Assembly (NCBI GenBank): GCA_000433255.1
Contig: HF998230.1
Coordinates: forward strand, 11,477 to 75,476
Direction of reading: 5' to 3'
DNA length: 64,000 nucleotides
DNA from: Coprobacillus sp. CAG:605
Lineage (GTDB): Bacteria > Bacillota_I > Bacilli_A > RF39 > UBA660
The notes beneath the pieces were generated by a model. That model had not been told where the DNA came from. It did not search any database and saw only the letters and a list, made by a program, of their open reading frames with translations. The position numbers and the translations under genes are program-made. The first letter of the stretch is position 1, and every line of letters starts with the position of its first letter. Of this stretch, positions 1-7,991 are shown one piece after another.

Positions 1-165
1 GTTATTCGTACTATTTTATCTTATTTAGAACTAAATAAAGTACCTATAAATAGAATAACTTATAACTATGTTAAGAACATGTACTTAAATAATGAATTTA
101 ACGACCAAGATATCCAAAAACAACAAAATAAAATAAAATTGCAAAAGAAAACCCTCATTCCTTAA
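1..165 (+). CDS. 3' end of an unrecognised gene
   Basis: An open frame enters from the left edge and ends at a TAA at 163-165, giving the last 54 residues of a protein. The tail is Lys/Asn/Gln-rich (it ends KKTLIP) and has no motif I recognise. Compositionally it looks like real coding sequence of this genome, and it sits just before the promoter region of the ZIP transporter. The function cannot be told from this fragment. Confidence 0.5.
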   Translation, partial: VIRTILSYLELNKVPINRITYNYVKNMYLNNEFNDQDIQKQQNKIKLQKKTLIP

Positions 166-217
166 GTCTGCCCACTCCAAAATGCATATTTGACATATCA
201 TACTTTGGGTGAAAATA

Positions 218-1009
218 ATGAGTGTTTTTTTTAATTTAAGTGCACCGTGGCAAGCCTTAATTGCCACACTATTTACATTTTTGATAACCAGTGCCGGAGC
301 ATCTATTGTCTTCTTCTTTAAAAAAGTAAATAAAACTTTAATGGACGCCATGTTAGGCTTTGCCGCCGGCGTAATGATGTCAGCATCCTATTTTTCTTTA
401 TTAGCTCCCGCTATAAGTGGGGCCGAAAGCCTTAACTTAAACCCTTGGCTTATTGCTACAACCGGCTTTCTCTTAGGTGGTTTACTACTATATCTAAGTG
501 ATAAAATATTTGATAAAATCTTAGCAAAAAGTAGGAACTCTAGTAAAAAGAAAAGAATATTCTTACTAATTAGTTCCATTACTATCCATAATATTCCTGA
601 AGGACTAGCAATCGGTGTTGCCTTTGGTTCAGCCTTATATCATATCGAAGGCGCAACAATCCTTGCAGCCTTAGGCCTTGCTCTAGGTATCGGATTACAA
701 AACTTTCCTGAAGGGTCTGCTGTATCACTTCCTTTAAGAAGAGAAGGCATGAGCCGTAAAAAATCCTTTATCATAGGAGCCCTAAGCGGTATAGTTGAAC
801 CAATAGCCGGAGTAGTTGGAGCCATACTTGCCTTAAAGGTTAGAACTATCTTACCATTCTTACTATCCTTTGCAGCAGGTGCCATGATATACGTAGTCGT
901 AGAAGAACTTATCCCAGAATCTCAAACTAACGAAAAAAAAGATCTTATGGCCATATTCAGCATTATCGGTTTCTGCGTCATGATGATATTAGATGTTGCA
1001 CTAGGGTAG
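218..1009 (+). CDS. ZIP family divalent metal transporter
   Basis: Polytopic membrane protein of about 263 residues that should carry Zn2+ or another divalent metal across the cytoplasmic membrane. The two family signatures are present: HNIPEG near residues 124-129 (membrane segment 4) and NFPEG near 162-166 (segment 5), whose His and Glu residues form the metal path. Length and the GufA/ZupT-like layout of about eight hydrophobic segments fit bacterial ZIPs. I start at ATG 218, because GGGTGA at 207-212 is better read as the ribosome site; an upstream GTG at 209 lies inside that site. The gene stands alone. Metal specificity cannot be told from sequence. Confidence 0.88.
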   Translation: MSVFFNLSAPWQALIATLFTFLITSAGASIVFFFKKVNKTLMDAMLGFAAGVMMSASYFSLLAPAISGAESLNLNPWLIATTGFLLGGLLLYLSDKIFDKILAKSRNSSKKKRIFLLISSITIHNIPEGLAIGVAFGSALYHIEGATILAALGLALGIGLQNFPEGSAVSLPLRREGMSRKKSFIIGALSGIVEPIAGVVGAILALKVRTILPFLLSFAAGAMIYVVVEELIPESQTNEKKDLMAIFSIIGFCVMMILDVALG

Positions 1010-1045
1010 TGTTTGTGATACCATTAATGTGTTTTGGTGGTAATT

Positions 1046-1597
1046 ATGATAACAAGCAAAAAAGAATACTTAGAATATATTTCCTATGAAAAAGAACGAT
1101 ACTACGCCTGCTATAAAGTAAATAACGAACATAAACGTATCTTAAAATTCTTAAAACTCTATCGTAAAAACGAATATTATCATAATTGCCATAAAAATAA
1201 ACTTTTAACCTTTATCCTCGATAAAAAATTAGAATATTACATGGTAAAATATGGCTTTCATTTGTCTATCAACACTATCGACAAAGGTCTAGTCATAATC
1301 CATATTGGCCCTATCTATATTAATAAAAACGTCAAAATAGGGAAAAATTTCAAAATCCATCCCATGACTACAATCAGTTCTAAACTAGGTAGTGATAAAT
1401 ATCCCACCATCAAAGATGGGGTTTGGGTTGGCCCGGGTGCTAAAATATATGGCGATATAACCATTGGTTCAAACGTCGTAATTGGAGCTAACAGTGTTGT
1501 TAATAAATCAATAAAAGATAACGTCACCGTAGCTGGTGCTCCTGCAAAAGTAATAAATACCAAAGGCTATCACCAATACTTCATAAAAAAAGATTAG
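1046..1597 (+). CDS. Hexapeptide-repeat O-acetyltransferase, CysE-like
   Basis: Protein of about 183 residues whose C-terminal half (from about residue 90) shows left-handed beta-helix hexapeptide repeats. It includes the serine acetyltransferase-style segment WVGPGAKIYGDITIGSNVVI and the closing VAGAPAKVI. Such enzymes move an acetyl group from acetyl-CoA onto a hydroxyl of serine or of a sugar. The N-terminal half is charged and lacks the classical long CysE helical domain, so a sugar or other acceptor is equally possible. Start chosen at ATG 1046, five bases after TGGTGG. No cysteine-synthesis gene is adjacent, so a role in cysteine biosynthesis is not supported by context. Confidence 0.7.
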   Translation: MITSKKEYLEYISYEKERYYACYKVNNEHKRILKFLKLYRKNEYYHNCHKNKLLTFILDKKLEYYMVKYGFHLSINTIDKGLVIIHIGPIYINKNVKIGKNFKIHPMTTISSKLGSDKYPTIKDGVWVGPGAKIYGDITIGSNVVIGANSVVNKSIKDNVTVAGAPAKVINTKGYHQYFIKKD

Positions 1598-1617
1598 GAA
1601 AATAGCATATTTTGTAG

Positions 1618-1623
1618 TATAAT
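1618..1623 (+). promoter_or_regulatory. -10 box of the surface thioredoxin gene
   Basis: TATAAT lies 22 bases before the ATG at 1646. No convincing -35 box is seen at the right distance. Confidence 0.5.
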
Positions 1624-1645
1624 TAGGAAGAAAGGTTGTGTAAAA

Positions 1646-2200
1646 ATGAAACTAAAGAAAATACTAATGGGCCTACTACTAGCCGTAATCGTTTTTCTTC
1701 CTGCATTTGCTAACGTTAAAGCTGAAGGAAACAAAGTAACTGTTCATGTATTCAAAGGTAAAACTTGCCATTATTGTCAAGGATTTCTAACTTGGGTTAA
1801 CAGCTTAAGTGATAGTGAAAAAGAAAAATTTGAACTTCATGAGTACGAAGTTTGGTACAATGAAACCAACAGTGCCTCTATGAGTAAAGTTGCAACTATC
1901 TTAGGTGACGATCCAACAGCTTCTAACTTCGGGGTACCATATATCATTATTGGTAAAAAAACTTGGAATGGTTTTAGTGAAGAAGCAACAGCGCCTGAAA
2001 TATTAAGTGCTATTGACGAAGCCTACAACTCTAACGAAGAGCTTTATGATGTTATTAAAGAAAACAATATTGAAGTAGTAGAGGAAGTAAAAACTGAAAG
2101 TACTGAAAAAACAAATACAGCTACAATCGTTTTAATGGTTGTTCTAGTAGTTATCGGTGGTGCTGGTTTATTATATTTAGTAAGTAAGTCTAGTAAATAG
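1646..2200 (+). CDS. Membrane-anchored extracytoplasmic thioredoxin-like protein
   Basis: A Lys-rich start and hydrophobic core (residues 1-26) form a signal peptide, followed by a thioredoxin/glutaredoxin-like domain with the redox pair C41-H-Y-C44. The segment FGVPYIIIGKKTW around residue 105 supplies the cis-Pro loop typical of the fold. A C-terminal hydrophobic segment (about 158-177) with a short basic tail would hold it on the outer face of the membrane. Likely role: thiol-disulfide exchange on exported proteins. A second CxxC protein of similar design lies at 59503, with an N-terminal rather than C-terminal anchor. The gene has its own -10 box and appears monocistronic. Confidence 0.75.
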   Translation: MKLKKILMGLLLAVIVFLPAFANVKAEGNKVTVHVFKGKTCHYCQGFLTWVNSLSDSEKEKFELHEYEVWYNETNSASMSKVATILGDDPTASNFGVPYIIIGKKTWNGFSEEATAPEILSAIDEAYNSNEELYDVIKENNIEVVEEVKTESTEKTNTATIVLMVVLVVIGGAGLLYLVSKSSK

Positions 2201-2304
2201 GCTTCTTTTTATTTCTTCTGCTTTACAAACTTTACATTACAAAATAGTATAATGAATGTCAATCTAAGTAAATATGATGTATACTAAAATTGTGGTGAAA
2301 TTAT

Positions 2305-3081
2305 ATGAAAAAAATTAAAGCAATATTTATCGATATCGATGGAACTTTAACTAATGACCAAGGTATCATTCCAGAAAATGTTAAAGATGTAATAGGAAAA
2401 CTAACTGCCCAAGGTATAAAAGTTATTGTTACATCGGGTAGAAACTATAATTATACAAAGAAAATAAGCCAAAGTATTAACGCTAGCAGTATTATCATTG
2501 CTGCCAATGGTGCCATAGCGGCTAACTACGAAACCAAAGAAATAATTGAACAAGTAATCATGCCTCGGGTATCAGTTCAAAAAGTCTTACACTACTGTAC
2601 AACCCATGATGTTGGCTTTACCATGCATACTAAAACTAGACAAGTAAAAATCAACAATCCTAAAGACATTATTGAAGACGTCCTAAGTCTAACCTTAACT
2701 TCAACTAACTATGAACGTATGAAAATAATGAAAAATATGTTTCATGACATCATTCCCGAAGTAAGAATTGCCAATACTTCTAAAGCCTTAATCGAAAATC
2801 GTCGTATGCCAGGTAGTGAATACTTCCATGATATCGTCATGGGTAATGTCTCTAAAGGTACTGGCATCGTCGAGGTTCTAGACTATCTAAACATATCCAA
2901 AGACGAAGCCATGTCCATAGGCGACTCTGATAACGATATTGCTATGAGTCTTGTTGTTGGTACCAGTATTGCCATGGGTAACGCTACCGAAAACCTAAAA
3001 AAACGCAGCACCAAAGTAATTAAATCTAATACTGAAGGCGGCCTATACTTATTTCTAAAAACTTTAGTTGACAATAACTAA
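2305..3081 (+). CDS. HAD-superfamily Cof-type phosphatase
   Basis: A 258-residue protein with HAD motif I as DIDGT (nucleophile Asp10, Asp12) and motif IV as GDSDNDIAM near residue 207. The C2-type cap between them is of Cof/YidA length. These cytoplasmic phosphatases act on sugar phosphates or cofactors such as FMN; the substrate here is unknown. GTGGTGAAATTAT precedes the ATG, which is typical of this genome, and TATAAT at 2248-2253 is a likely -10. Short spacing to the next gene suggests cotranscription with the membrane protein and methyltransferase that follow. Confidence 0.85.
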   Translation: MKKIKAIFIDIDGTLTNDQGIIPENVKDVIGKLTAQGIKVIVTSGRNYNYTKKISQSINASSIIIAANGAIAANYETKEIIEQVIMPRVSVQKVLHYCTTHDVGFTMHTKTRQVKINNPKDIIEDVLSLTLTSTNYERMKIMKNMFHDIIPEVRIANTSKALIENRRMPGSEYFHDIVMGNVSKGTGIVEVLDYLNISKDEAMSIGDSDNDIAMSLVVGTSIAMGNATENLKKRSTKVIKSNTEGGLYLFLKTLVDNN

Positions 3082-3114
3082 AAATTCGCTTATTCTAAAT
3101 TGGAGGTGTTTATT

Positions 3115-3630
3115 ATGAAATATAAACAAAAAGTTGACGTTGTAATTGAATCATTATTAATCTTACTAGGAGTAGTTCTTCTCTTATTACCAATACTAGG
3201 TTTTTACAATATAAAACATATCTTCTTTATCGTCATGATAATCTATGGTTTCTTAAACCTGGCCCAATTTCTTTTAACACTAAAATCTAAAGACTACGAA
3301 GGCCTATATACTTTCATTGTCTGCCTTGCCTTTGCTATAGTAGGTATTTCTTTTGATTTTAGTAATCCTATCCAACTATCTTTATCTTTAGTTGCCTGGA
3401 CTTTCCTAATGTGTATAATCAAACTTGTTAAAGCCAGTTACTATAACGACCTTAGAGATAGAATGTACAAATTACGTTTATTTACCTTATTTATCTTTAT
3501 GGTTTTAGGTGTTTTATGTAGTATTAATATCTATCAATCACCAGATGTTCAAGTATTAATATTAGGATTTTTCTTCTTTAGTCATGGTATCCTAGAAACC
3601 ATTGACCCAATTGTCAAATATTTAATATAG
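3115..3630 (+). CDS. HdeD/DUF308-like membrane protein
   Basis: About 171 residues with six hydrophobic segments in three hairpins, separated by short charged loops (for example LKSKDYEGL and YNDLRDRMYK). This is the layout of HdeD/DUF308 proteins, which in enterobacteria are linked to acid resistance but have no known biochemical activity. The start is ATG 3115, with GGAGGTG seven bases upstream; a TTG at 3100 lies inside that ribosome site. It sits between a HAD phosphatase and a methyltransferase, which gives no clear functional hint. Confidence 0.6.
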   Translation: MKYKQKVDVVIESLLILLGVVLLLLPILGFYNIKHIFFIVMIIYGFLNLAQFLLTLKSKDYEGLYTFIVCLAFAIVGISFDFSNPIQLSLSLVAWTFLMCIIKLVKASYYNDLRDRMYKLRLFTLFIFMVLGVLCSINIYQSPDVQVLILGFFFFSHGILETIDPIVKYLI

Positions 3631-3642
3631 GGGAGAGTAGTT

Positions 3643-4512
3643 ATGAAATTAGTTAATGATTTTAAAGAATATCAAATTTTAGATATGAATAATGGTTATA
3701 AAACGGAAGAATGGAATGGTTATACTCTAACTCGTCCCGACCCTCAAATTATCTGGCCTGGTAATAGCCAAAATATCAAAGTAGACGCTAAATACTACCG
3801 CAGTAACTCTGGTGGTGGCTCATGGCAAATTCTAAACAACAAATTACCTAACTCCTGGCCAATTCACTACCATGATTTAACTTTTAACCTAAAATTAATG
3901 GGCTTTAAACACACCGGCCTTTTCCCTGAACAAGCCTATAATTGGAATTTAATTATGGAAAAAGTGAAAAATGCTAATCGAGAGGTTAAAGTTTTAAACC
4001 TTTTTGCCTATACTGGTGCGGCTTCTGTCGCTGCCCTAAAAGCTGGGGCCTCTGTCGTTCATGTTGATTCTTCTAGAGGTATGGTTGACTGGGCTAAAGA
4101 AAACGTTGCGTCTTCTAATTTAAGCGACAAACCTATAAGATTTATAGTCGACGACTGTCTAAAATTCGTTAAAAGAGAAATTAGACGTGGTAACAAATAC
4201 GATATAATCTTAATGGACCCACCTTCATTCGGTAGGGGTAGTAGTAAAGAAGTTTGGAGTATCGAAAAAGACTTATATAACTTAGTTGATTTATGTAGCC
4301 AAATTTTAAGCGACGATGCAATAATGTTCTTAATAAATTCATATACTACCGGACTATCTAAAAGTGTTTTAGAAAATATTTTAAAAATTTGTGTTAATTC
4401 GAAACATCAAGGTTTCATTTCTTCCGATGAACTAGGCCTTCCTATGAAAAACAGTGACTTAGTTTTGCCATGTGGTATCTATGCTAGATGGGAAAAAGAA
4501 AAGACCTTATAA
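3643..4512 (+). CDS. Class I SAM-dependent methyltransferase, RlmI/RlmK-like
   Basis: 289 residues. The N-terminal part (WPGNSQ, HYHDL) resembles the small domain of the COG1092 group. Then come the SAM-binding motif LNLFAYTGAASVAA near residue 120 and the catalytic-site DPPSFGRG near residue 193. Relatives methylate 23S rRNA cytosine or guanine, so an rRNA methyltransferase is the likely call. The PUA domain of full-length RlmI is missing. RBS GGGGAG precedes the ATG. The last six bases overlap the stop of the convergent spoVS within a perfect palindrome. Confidence 0.75.
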   Translation: MKLVNDFKEYQILDMNNGYKTEEWNGYTLTRPDPQIIWPGNSQNIKVDAKYYRSNSGGGSWQILNNKLPNSWPIHYHDLTFNLKLMGFKHTGLFPEQAYNWNLIMEKVKNANREVKVLNLFAYTGAASVAALKAGASVVHVDSSRGMVDWAKENVASSNLSDKPIRFIVDDCLKFVKREIRRGNKYDIILMDPPSFGRGSSKEVWSIEKDLYNLVDLCSQILSDDAIMFLINSYTTGLSKSVLENILKICVNSKHQGFISSDELGLPMKNSDLVLPCGIYARWEKEKTL

Positions 4513-4517
4513 GGTCT
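4502..4517. repeat. 16-bp perfect palindrome spanning two convergent stop codons
   Basis: AGACCTTATAAGGTCT is its own reverse complement and contains the TAA of the plus-strand methyltransferase (4510-4512) and the TAA of minus-strand spoVS (4507-4509). There is no U-tract on either side, so it is not a classical terminator, but both transcripts would end in the same hairpin. Confidence 0.6.
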
Positions 4518-4767
4518 CAAGAATTAATCTAATAGCGGTTTTTTCTTCACCAGCGATTAAAACATCGTTGAAAGCAGGAACAACCGCTAAATTTTTGCCC
4601 GAAGGAGCTAAAAAGCCACGTGCAATAGCCACCGCTTTAATCGCTTGATTTAAAGAGCCAGCTCCAATTGTTTGCAACTCTACATTACCATTTTCACGGA
4701 AAATATTTGCAATAGCGCCTGCTACTTTACTAGGATTAGATTTTGACGATACTTTTAAAATTTCCAT
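4507..4767 (-). CDS. spoVS: Stage V sporulation protein S family
   Basis: An 86-residue cytoplasmic protein of the SpoVS/Alba-like fold: MEILKVSSKSNPSKVAGAIA at the start, then AVKAVAIAR-type helix and the conserved tail TAIRLILE. In Bacillus SpoVS affects stage V sporulation and septum formation; the family binds nucleic acid and also occurs in non-sporulating bacteria. I start at the ATG at 4767, with AGGAGG nine bases upstream, rather than at a TTG that falls before that site. Whether it serves sporulation here depends on the rest of the genome. Confidence 0.88.
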   Translation of the reverse strand: MEILKVSSKSNPSKVAGAIANIFRENGNVELQTIGAGSLNQAIKAVAIARGFLAPSGKNLAVVPAFNDVLIAGEEKTAIRLILETL

Positions 4768-4816
4768 ATTTTTTCCTCCTAACAAATTATATTGAAAGGA
4801 CTAAAATAATATGCAA

Positions 4817-5491
4817 CTATCTTATTATAAGAAGCATAATACAAAGTACTATTCCTAAAAGTAAAGTACTAAGAATAACCATAAAAGCATTACTAAAACC
4901 AGCTAAATTATTCATTCTTAAAGTTCTTTTTAACGCCTTATCTTCTTTTCTTATTTTTTCATTCATTTCACTCTGTACTTTGTGCACCATATCATTAAAT
5001 ATATCTAACTCACTACTTTGATTCTGACTTAAAACATCAGTCTCTTTTTTAATCTCCAGATTATACATTGCTTTTTCAAAATTATCTAAAGTCTTACGTG
5101 TTTCATTATCTAGATAATCTCTATACTTAAGTAAATCATATATATAACTATTAAAATTGTCAATAAATGCCTTATCTTCTGGGTTATACACTTGATTAGA
5201 ATTGATAAGACTCCAAGCCCTATGCAAAGTATCTAACGACATCATTCTTTTTCTTTGATAAATACTTACAATATTAAAAATATCCATCTCGTTCATTTCT
5301 TCGATATTATGCACAATATCTGATTCATTATTAAAAATTGAGCGCAAATCAAACCCCGTTAAATCAATACTTTTACCATTCAAACTCAAAACATTGTTAC
5401 TAATACTTATCTTTCTTAAATTACCATTCATTTCGCCTAAACTTTTCAAAAAACTTTCATTAATATAACTATAATCAACTTTCTCGTTCAT
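4817..5491 (-). CDS. Unrecognised tail-anchored protein
   Basis: 224 residues, mostly helical and charged, with a single hydrophobic segment at the very C-terminus (about 197-222) followed by only one or two residues. This suggests a tail-anchored protein facing the cytoplasm. The middle region (about 110-190) is rich in Glu/Lys/Asn with heptad-like spacing, so a coiled coil is likely. No family recognised. It lies upstream of spoVS on the same strand and diverges from sufB. Confidence 0.6.
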   Translation of the reverse strand: MNEKVDYSYINESFLKSLGEMNGNLRKISISNNVLSLNGKSIDLTGFDLRSIFNNESDIVHNIEEMNEMDIFNIVSIYQRKRMMSLDTLHRAWSLINSNQVYNPEDKAFIDNFNSYIYDLLKYRDYLDNETRKTLDNFEKAMYNLEIKKETDVLSQNQSSELDIFNDMVHKVQSEMNEKIRKEDKALKRTLRMNNLAGFSNAFMVILSTLLLGIVLCIMLLIIR

Positions 5492-5552
5492 ATATAATCC
5501 TTCTATTCTAAATTAATTTTAACAAAATATTTTAAAAATGACAAGTTTATAG

Positions 5553-5558
5553 TATAAT
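5553..5558 (+). promoter_or_regulatory. -10 box of sufB
   Basis: TATAAT lies 15 bases before ATG 5574, so the predicted transcript starts about nine bases before the start codon, right at GTGATG. The -35 region is weak (TTTAAA at 5531, spacer 16). Confidence 0.55.
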
Positions 5559-5573
5559 ATCAACGTGATGTTT

Positions 5574-6866
5574 ATGGAAAAATTAAATGAAGAATTTGTT
5601 ATAAATTTATCTCACAAAAAGGGCGAACCAGAATGGATGACCGATTTTAGAGTAAATAGTTATAAGACTTTTCTTAACTCTAGTGAGCCATCATTTGGCC
5701 CTAAGTTAGATATTGACTTTGATTCTTTATGTTATTATAAAGATAAAACAAAGAAATTAACTAATAAGTGGGAGAATGTTTCTTGTAATATTAGAAATAC
5801 TTTTGATAATTTAGGGGTTATTGAAGCGGAAAATAAATACTTAGGTGGTGTTACTAATCAAATTGAAAGTGAAGTATTCTATCATAACCAAGTAGTTGAA
5901 GATAATATCATATTCACTTCTAGTGATGATGCCCTAAAGAAATATCCTGATTTATTTAAAAAATACTTTAATAACTTAGTTAAGTATGACGAAAATAAGT
6001 ATACCGCTTTAAATGGTGCCTTATGGAGTGGGGGTTCTTTTATCTATATTCCTCCTCATACTAAGGTCGATAGACCACTTCAAAGTTATTTCCGTATTGA
6101 AAGTGCCTCTTTAGGTCAGTTTGAACGTACAATTATTATCGTTGATGATTATGCTGAACTATCTTACATTGAAGGATGTACCGCCACAGCTTACTCCACA
6201 ACCTCCCTACATGCTGGTGTTGTTGAAATATACGTTGGTAAACATGCTAAATGTCGCTATTCTACTATTCAAAACTGGTCTAACGATGTATATAACTTAG
6301 TAACTAAACGTGCCATTGTTGATGAAGACGGACTTATGGAGTGGGTTGATGGTAACATTGGTAGTGGCGTAACTATGAAATATCCTTCTTGTATTTTAAA
6401 AGGTGATAACTCAAAAGGAAACTCCATTTCTATTGCGTATGCCAAGGCCGGCCAAGTCTTAGATGCCGGTGCTAAAATGATTCACTTAGGAAAAAATACT
6501 AAGTCGACCATTATTAGTAAATCTATCGCCGCTAATGGGGGAGTTGCTAACTATCGTGGAACTACCAGAATTACTAAAAATGCCACTAACTCTGTTGCGG
6601 AAGTAAAATGTGACACCATTCTTTTAGACGATAAATCAAGAAGTGATACTTTTCCTAAAAATATTGTGGCTAATCAAAGTTCACGTCTGGCCCATGAAGC
6701 TACAATACAAAAAATCGACGAAGATAAATTATTTTACTTAGTAAGCAAAGGCCTAACCGAAGATATGGCCAAAGAACTCCTAATTATGGGCTTTATCAAT
6801 GACTTTAAAAAAGAGTTACCAATGGAATATGCCGTCGAGTTAAACCGTTTAATAAAAGAAAATTAA
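5574..6866 (+). CDS. sufB: Fe-S cluster assembly scaffold SufB
   Basis: About 430 residues with the full SufB core: EGCTATAYSTTSLHAGVVEI, NWSNDVYNLVTKRA, the MEWVDGN/TMKYP segment, and the C-terminal CDTILLDDKSRSDT with LAHEAT that carry the Cys and His assigned to cluster building in E. coli SufB. It should act with SufC and SufD in the cytoplasm. None of sufC, sufD, sufS or sufU is adjacent; the only cysteine desulfurase in the window is about 29 kb away at 35244. The start is ATG 5574; an upstream GTG and ATG (5565, 5568) lie inside the putative ribosome site GTGATG. The leader would be only about ten bases. Confidence 0.93.
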   Translation: MEKLNEEFVINLSHKKGEPEWMTDFRVNSYKTFLNSSEPSFGPKLDIDFDSLCYYKDKTKKLTNKWENVSCNIRNTFDNLGVIEAENKYLGGVTNQIESEVFYHNQVVEDNIIFTSSDDALKKYPDLFKKYFNNLVKYDENKYTALNGALWSGGSFIYIPPHTKVDRPLQSYFRIESASLGQFERTIIIVDDYAELSYIEGCTATAYSTTSLHAGVVEIYVGKHAKCRYSTIQNWSNDVYNLVTKRAIVDEDGLMEWVDGNIGSGVTMKYPSCILKGDNSKGNSISIAYAKAGQVLDAGAKMIHLGKNTKSTIISKSIAANGGVANYRGTTRITKNATNSVAEVKCDTILLDDKSRSDTFPKNIVANQSSRLAHEATIQKIDEDKLFYLVSKGLTEDMAKELLIMGFINDFKKELPMEYAVELNRLIKEN

Positions 6867-6886
6867 AATTTTAAAAATTTGTGCAA

Positions 6887-6980
6887 AATTGAAAAACTGC
6901 AAAAAAAACAGTACAGTTTTTGAAATTCTGCACAAAAAACGCGTTTGAAACGCAAAAATGCTGCAGAATTTATAACTTTT
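6887..6980. repeat. Nested hairpins between sufB and ssb
   Basis: AAAAACTG ... CAGTTTTT (6892-6921) is a weak terminator-like hairpin after sufB. It is followed by TTCTGCA ... TGCAGAA enclosing GCGTTTGAAACGC. The CTGCAG-centred arms resemble the pair of repeats at 47364 and 47540. The region has no open frame. Confidence 0.4.
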
Positions 6981-7038
6981 GCGTTTTTGCATTAAATATT
7001 TATATATGTTATATTCTCCCTCGAAGGGAGGTTTTGTA

Positions 7039-7407
7039 ATGAACCAAGTAGTTCTAGTCGGTCGTATTGCAAAAGATATTGATATCCAAATAATGCCTAA
7101 CAACAAGAAAAAAACATCACTTATCTTAGCAGTATCTCGTGCTTATAAGAACAGCGAAGGCTACTACGACACTGATTTCATTAGAATTACCTTATGGAAT
7201 GGAATTGCATCTAATACCAAAGAATTCTGCCATACAGGTGATTTAATTGGAATCAAAGGTCGTATCCAATCTAATTCTTATGAAGATGCCGACGGTAATA
7301 AAAAGTATAGTACTGACATTATTGCTGATAAAGTTACATTTCTATCTAGTAGAAATATACTTGAAGAAGAAAATAATGACGATGATACTTTAGATGAAGA
7401 GAACTAA
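7039..7407 (+). CDS. ssb: Single-stranded DNA-binding protein
   Basis: 122 residues with one OB fold: MNQVVLVGRIAKDIDI at the N-terminus, then FIRITLWNGIASNT and GIKGRIQSNSYED. It coats single-stranded DNA during replication and repair. The C-terminal tip is acidic (DDDTLDEEN) but lacks the usual DDDIPF ending that contacts partner proteins, and the Gly/Gln-rich linker is almost absent. Either partner docking is altered or this is a secondary SSB; the expected rpsF-ssb-rpsR context is absent, which favours an accessory copy. GGGAGG precedes ATG 7039. Confidence 0.88.
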   Translation: MNQVVLVGRIAKDIDIQIMPNNKKKTSLILAVSRAYKNSEGYYDTDFIRITLWNGIASNTKEFCHTGDLIGIKGRIQSNSYEDADGNKKYSTDIIADKVTFLSSRNILEEENNDDDTLDEEN

Positions 7408-7421
7408 AAAGTTCTCTTTTT
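7397..7421 (+). terminator. Terminator of ssb
   Basis: Stem AAGAGAAC/GTTCTCTT with a six-base loop and a T-tract; the first arm includes the last codons of ssb. Confidence 0.85.
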
Positions 7422-7472
7422 AAAGAATTTTGATTACATAAATGATATATAAAAATATAAATATATGATATC

Positions 7473-7523
7473 AGTTTACAATGGGCAAAGACAGAACTAA
7501 AAGTAAACTTTAAACTATATAAT
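7473..7523 (+). promoter_or_regulatory. Promoter region with inverted repeat before the XRE gene
   Basis: AGTTTAC (7473-7479) and GTAAACT (7503-7509) form an inverted repeat just before a TATAAT at 7518-7523. That position suits an operator for the XRE regulator itself, but this is inference from position only. Confidence 0.35.
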
Positions 7524-7547
7524 ATGCGATAAGGAAGTGAAATTTAT

Positions 7548-7904
7548 ATGATTAAAGGAGACAGATTAAAAGCACTAAGAAAATCAGTAGGTTATACACA
7601 AACTGAACTAGGGGAATTACTTGGGGTAAAAAAATCAGTAGTATGTTTATATGAAAAAGAATTAAGAAATCCATCTATTGAAAATATTGCTGAATTAGTT
7701 CAAATCTTTGGCGTTGACGCTGACTATCTTATTGGTACAGACTGTTTAGTAAAGACCAAGAAAAAAGGGGAAGAAAAGATATATGCTATGACTAAAGAAG
7801 AAGTAACATTTATCAATGAATTAAAAAAGAACAAAATGTTATATGACATTTTATTACAAGACCCTAAAAGAGGTATTGATTTATTAAAAACTAAAATTGG
7901 TTAG
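7548..7904 (+). CDS. XRE-family helix-turn-helix regulator
   Basis: 118 residues. Residues 6-60 form a Cro/cI-type helix-turn-helix (LKALRKSVGYTQTELGELLG, then VCLYEKELRNPSIENIAEL and the closing DADYLIG). The C-terminal 50 residues are Lys-rich and helical with no known sensor. It probably binds DNA as a dimer. Neighbours are ssb and the dockerin gene, each with its own terminator, so its target is not apparent. An inverted repeat in its own promoter suggests autoregulation. Confidence 0.85.
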   Translation: MIKGDRLKALRKSVGYTQTELGELLGVKKSVVCLYEKELRNPSIENIAELVQIFGVDADYLIGTDCLVKTKKKGEEKIYAMTKEEVTFINELKKNKMLYDILLQDPKRGIDLLKTKIG

Positions 7905-7913
7905 TTTATTAGG

Positions 7914-7937
7914 AAAGTAGAATTATCTACTTTTTTT
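7914..7937 (+). terminator. Terminator of the XRE gene
   Basis: Stem AAAGTAGA/TCTACTTT with loop ATTA and seven or more T. Confidence 0.85.
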
Positions 7938-7991
7938 CTTGGCCCTATGATATAATCTATTTAAGATAAAGAATAGTAGTGAGGTTGTATT

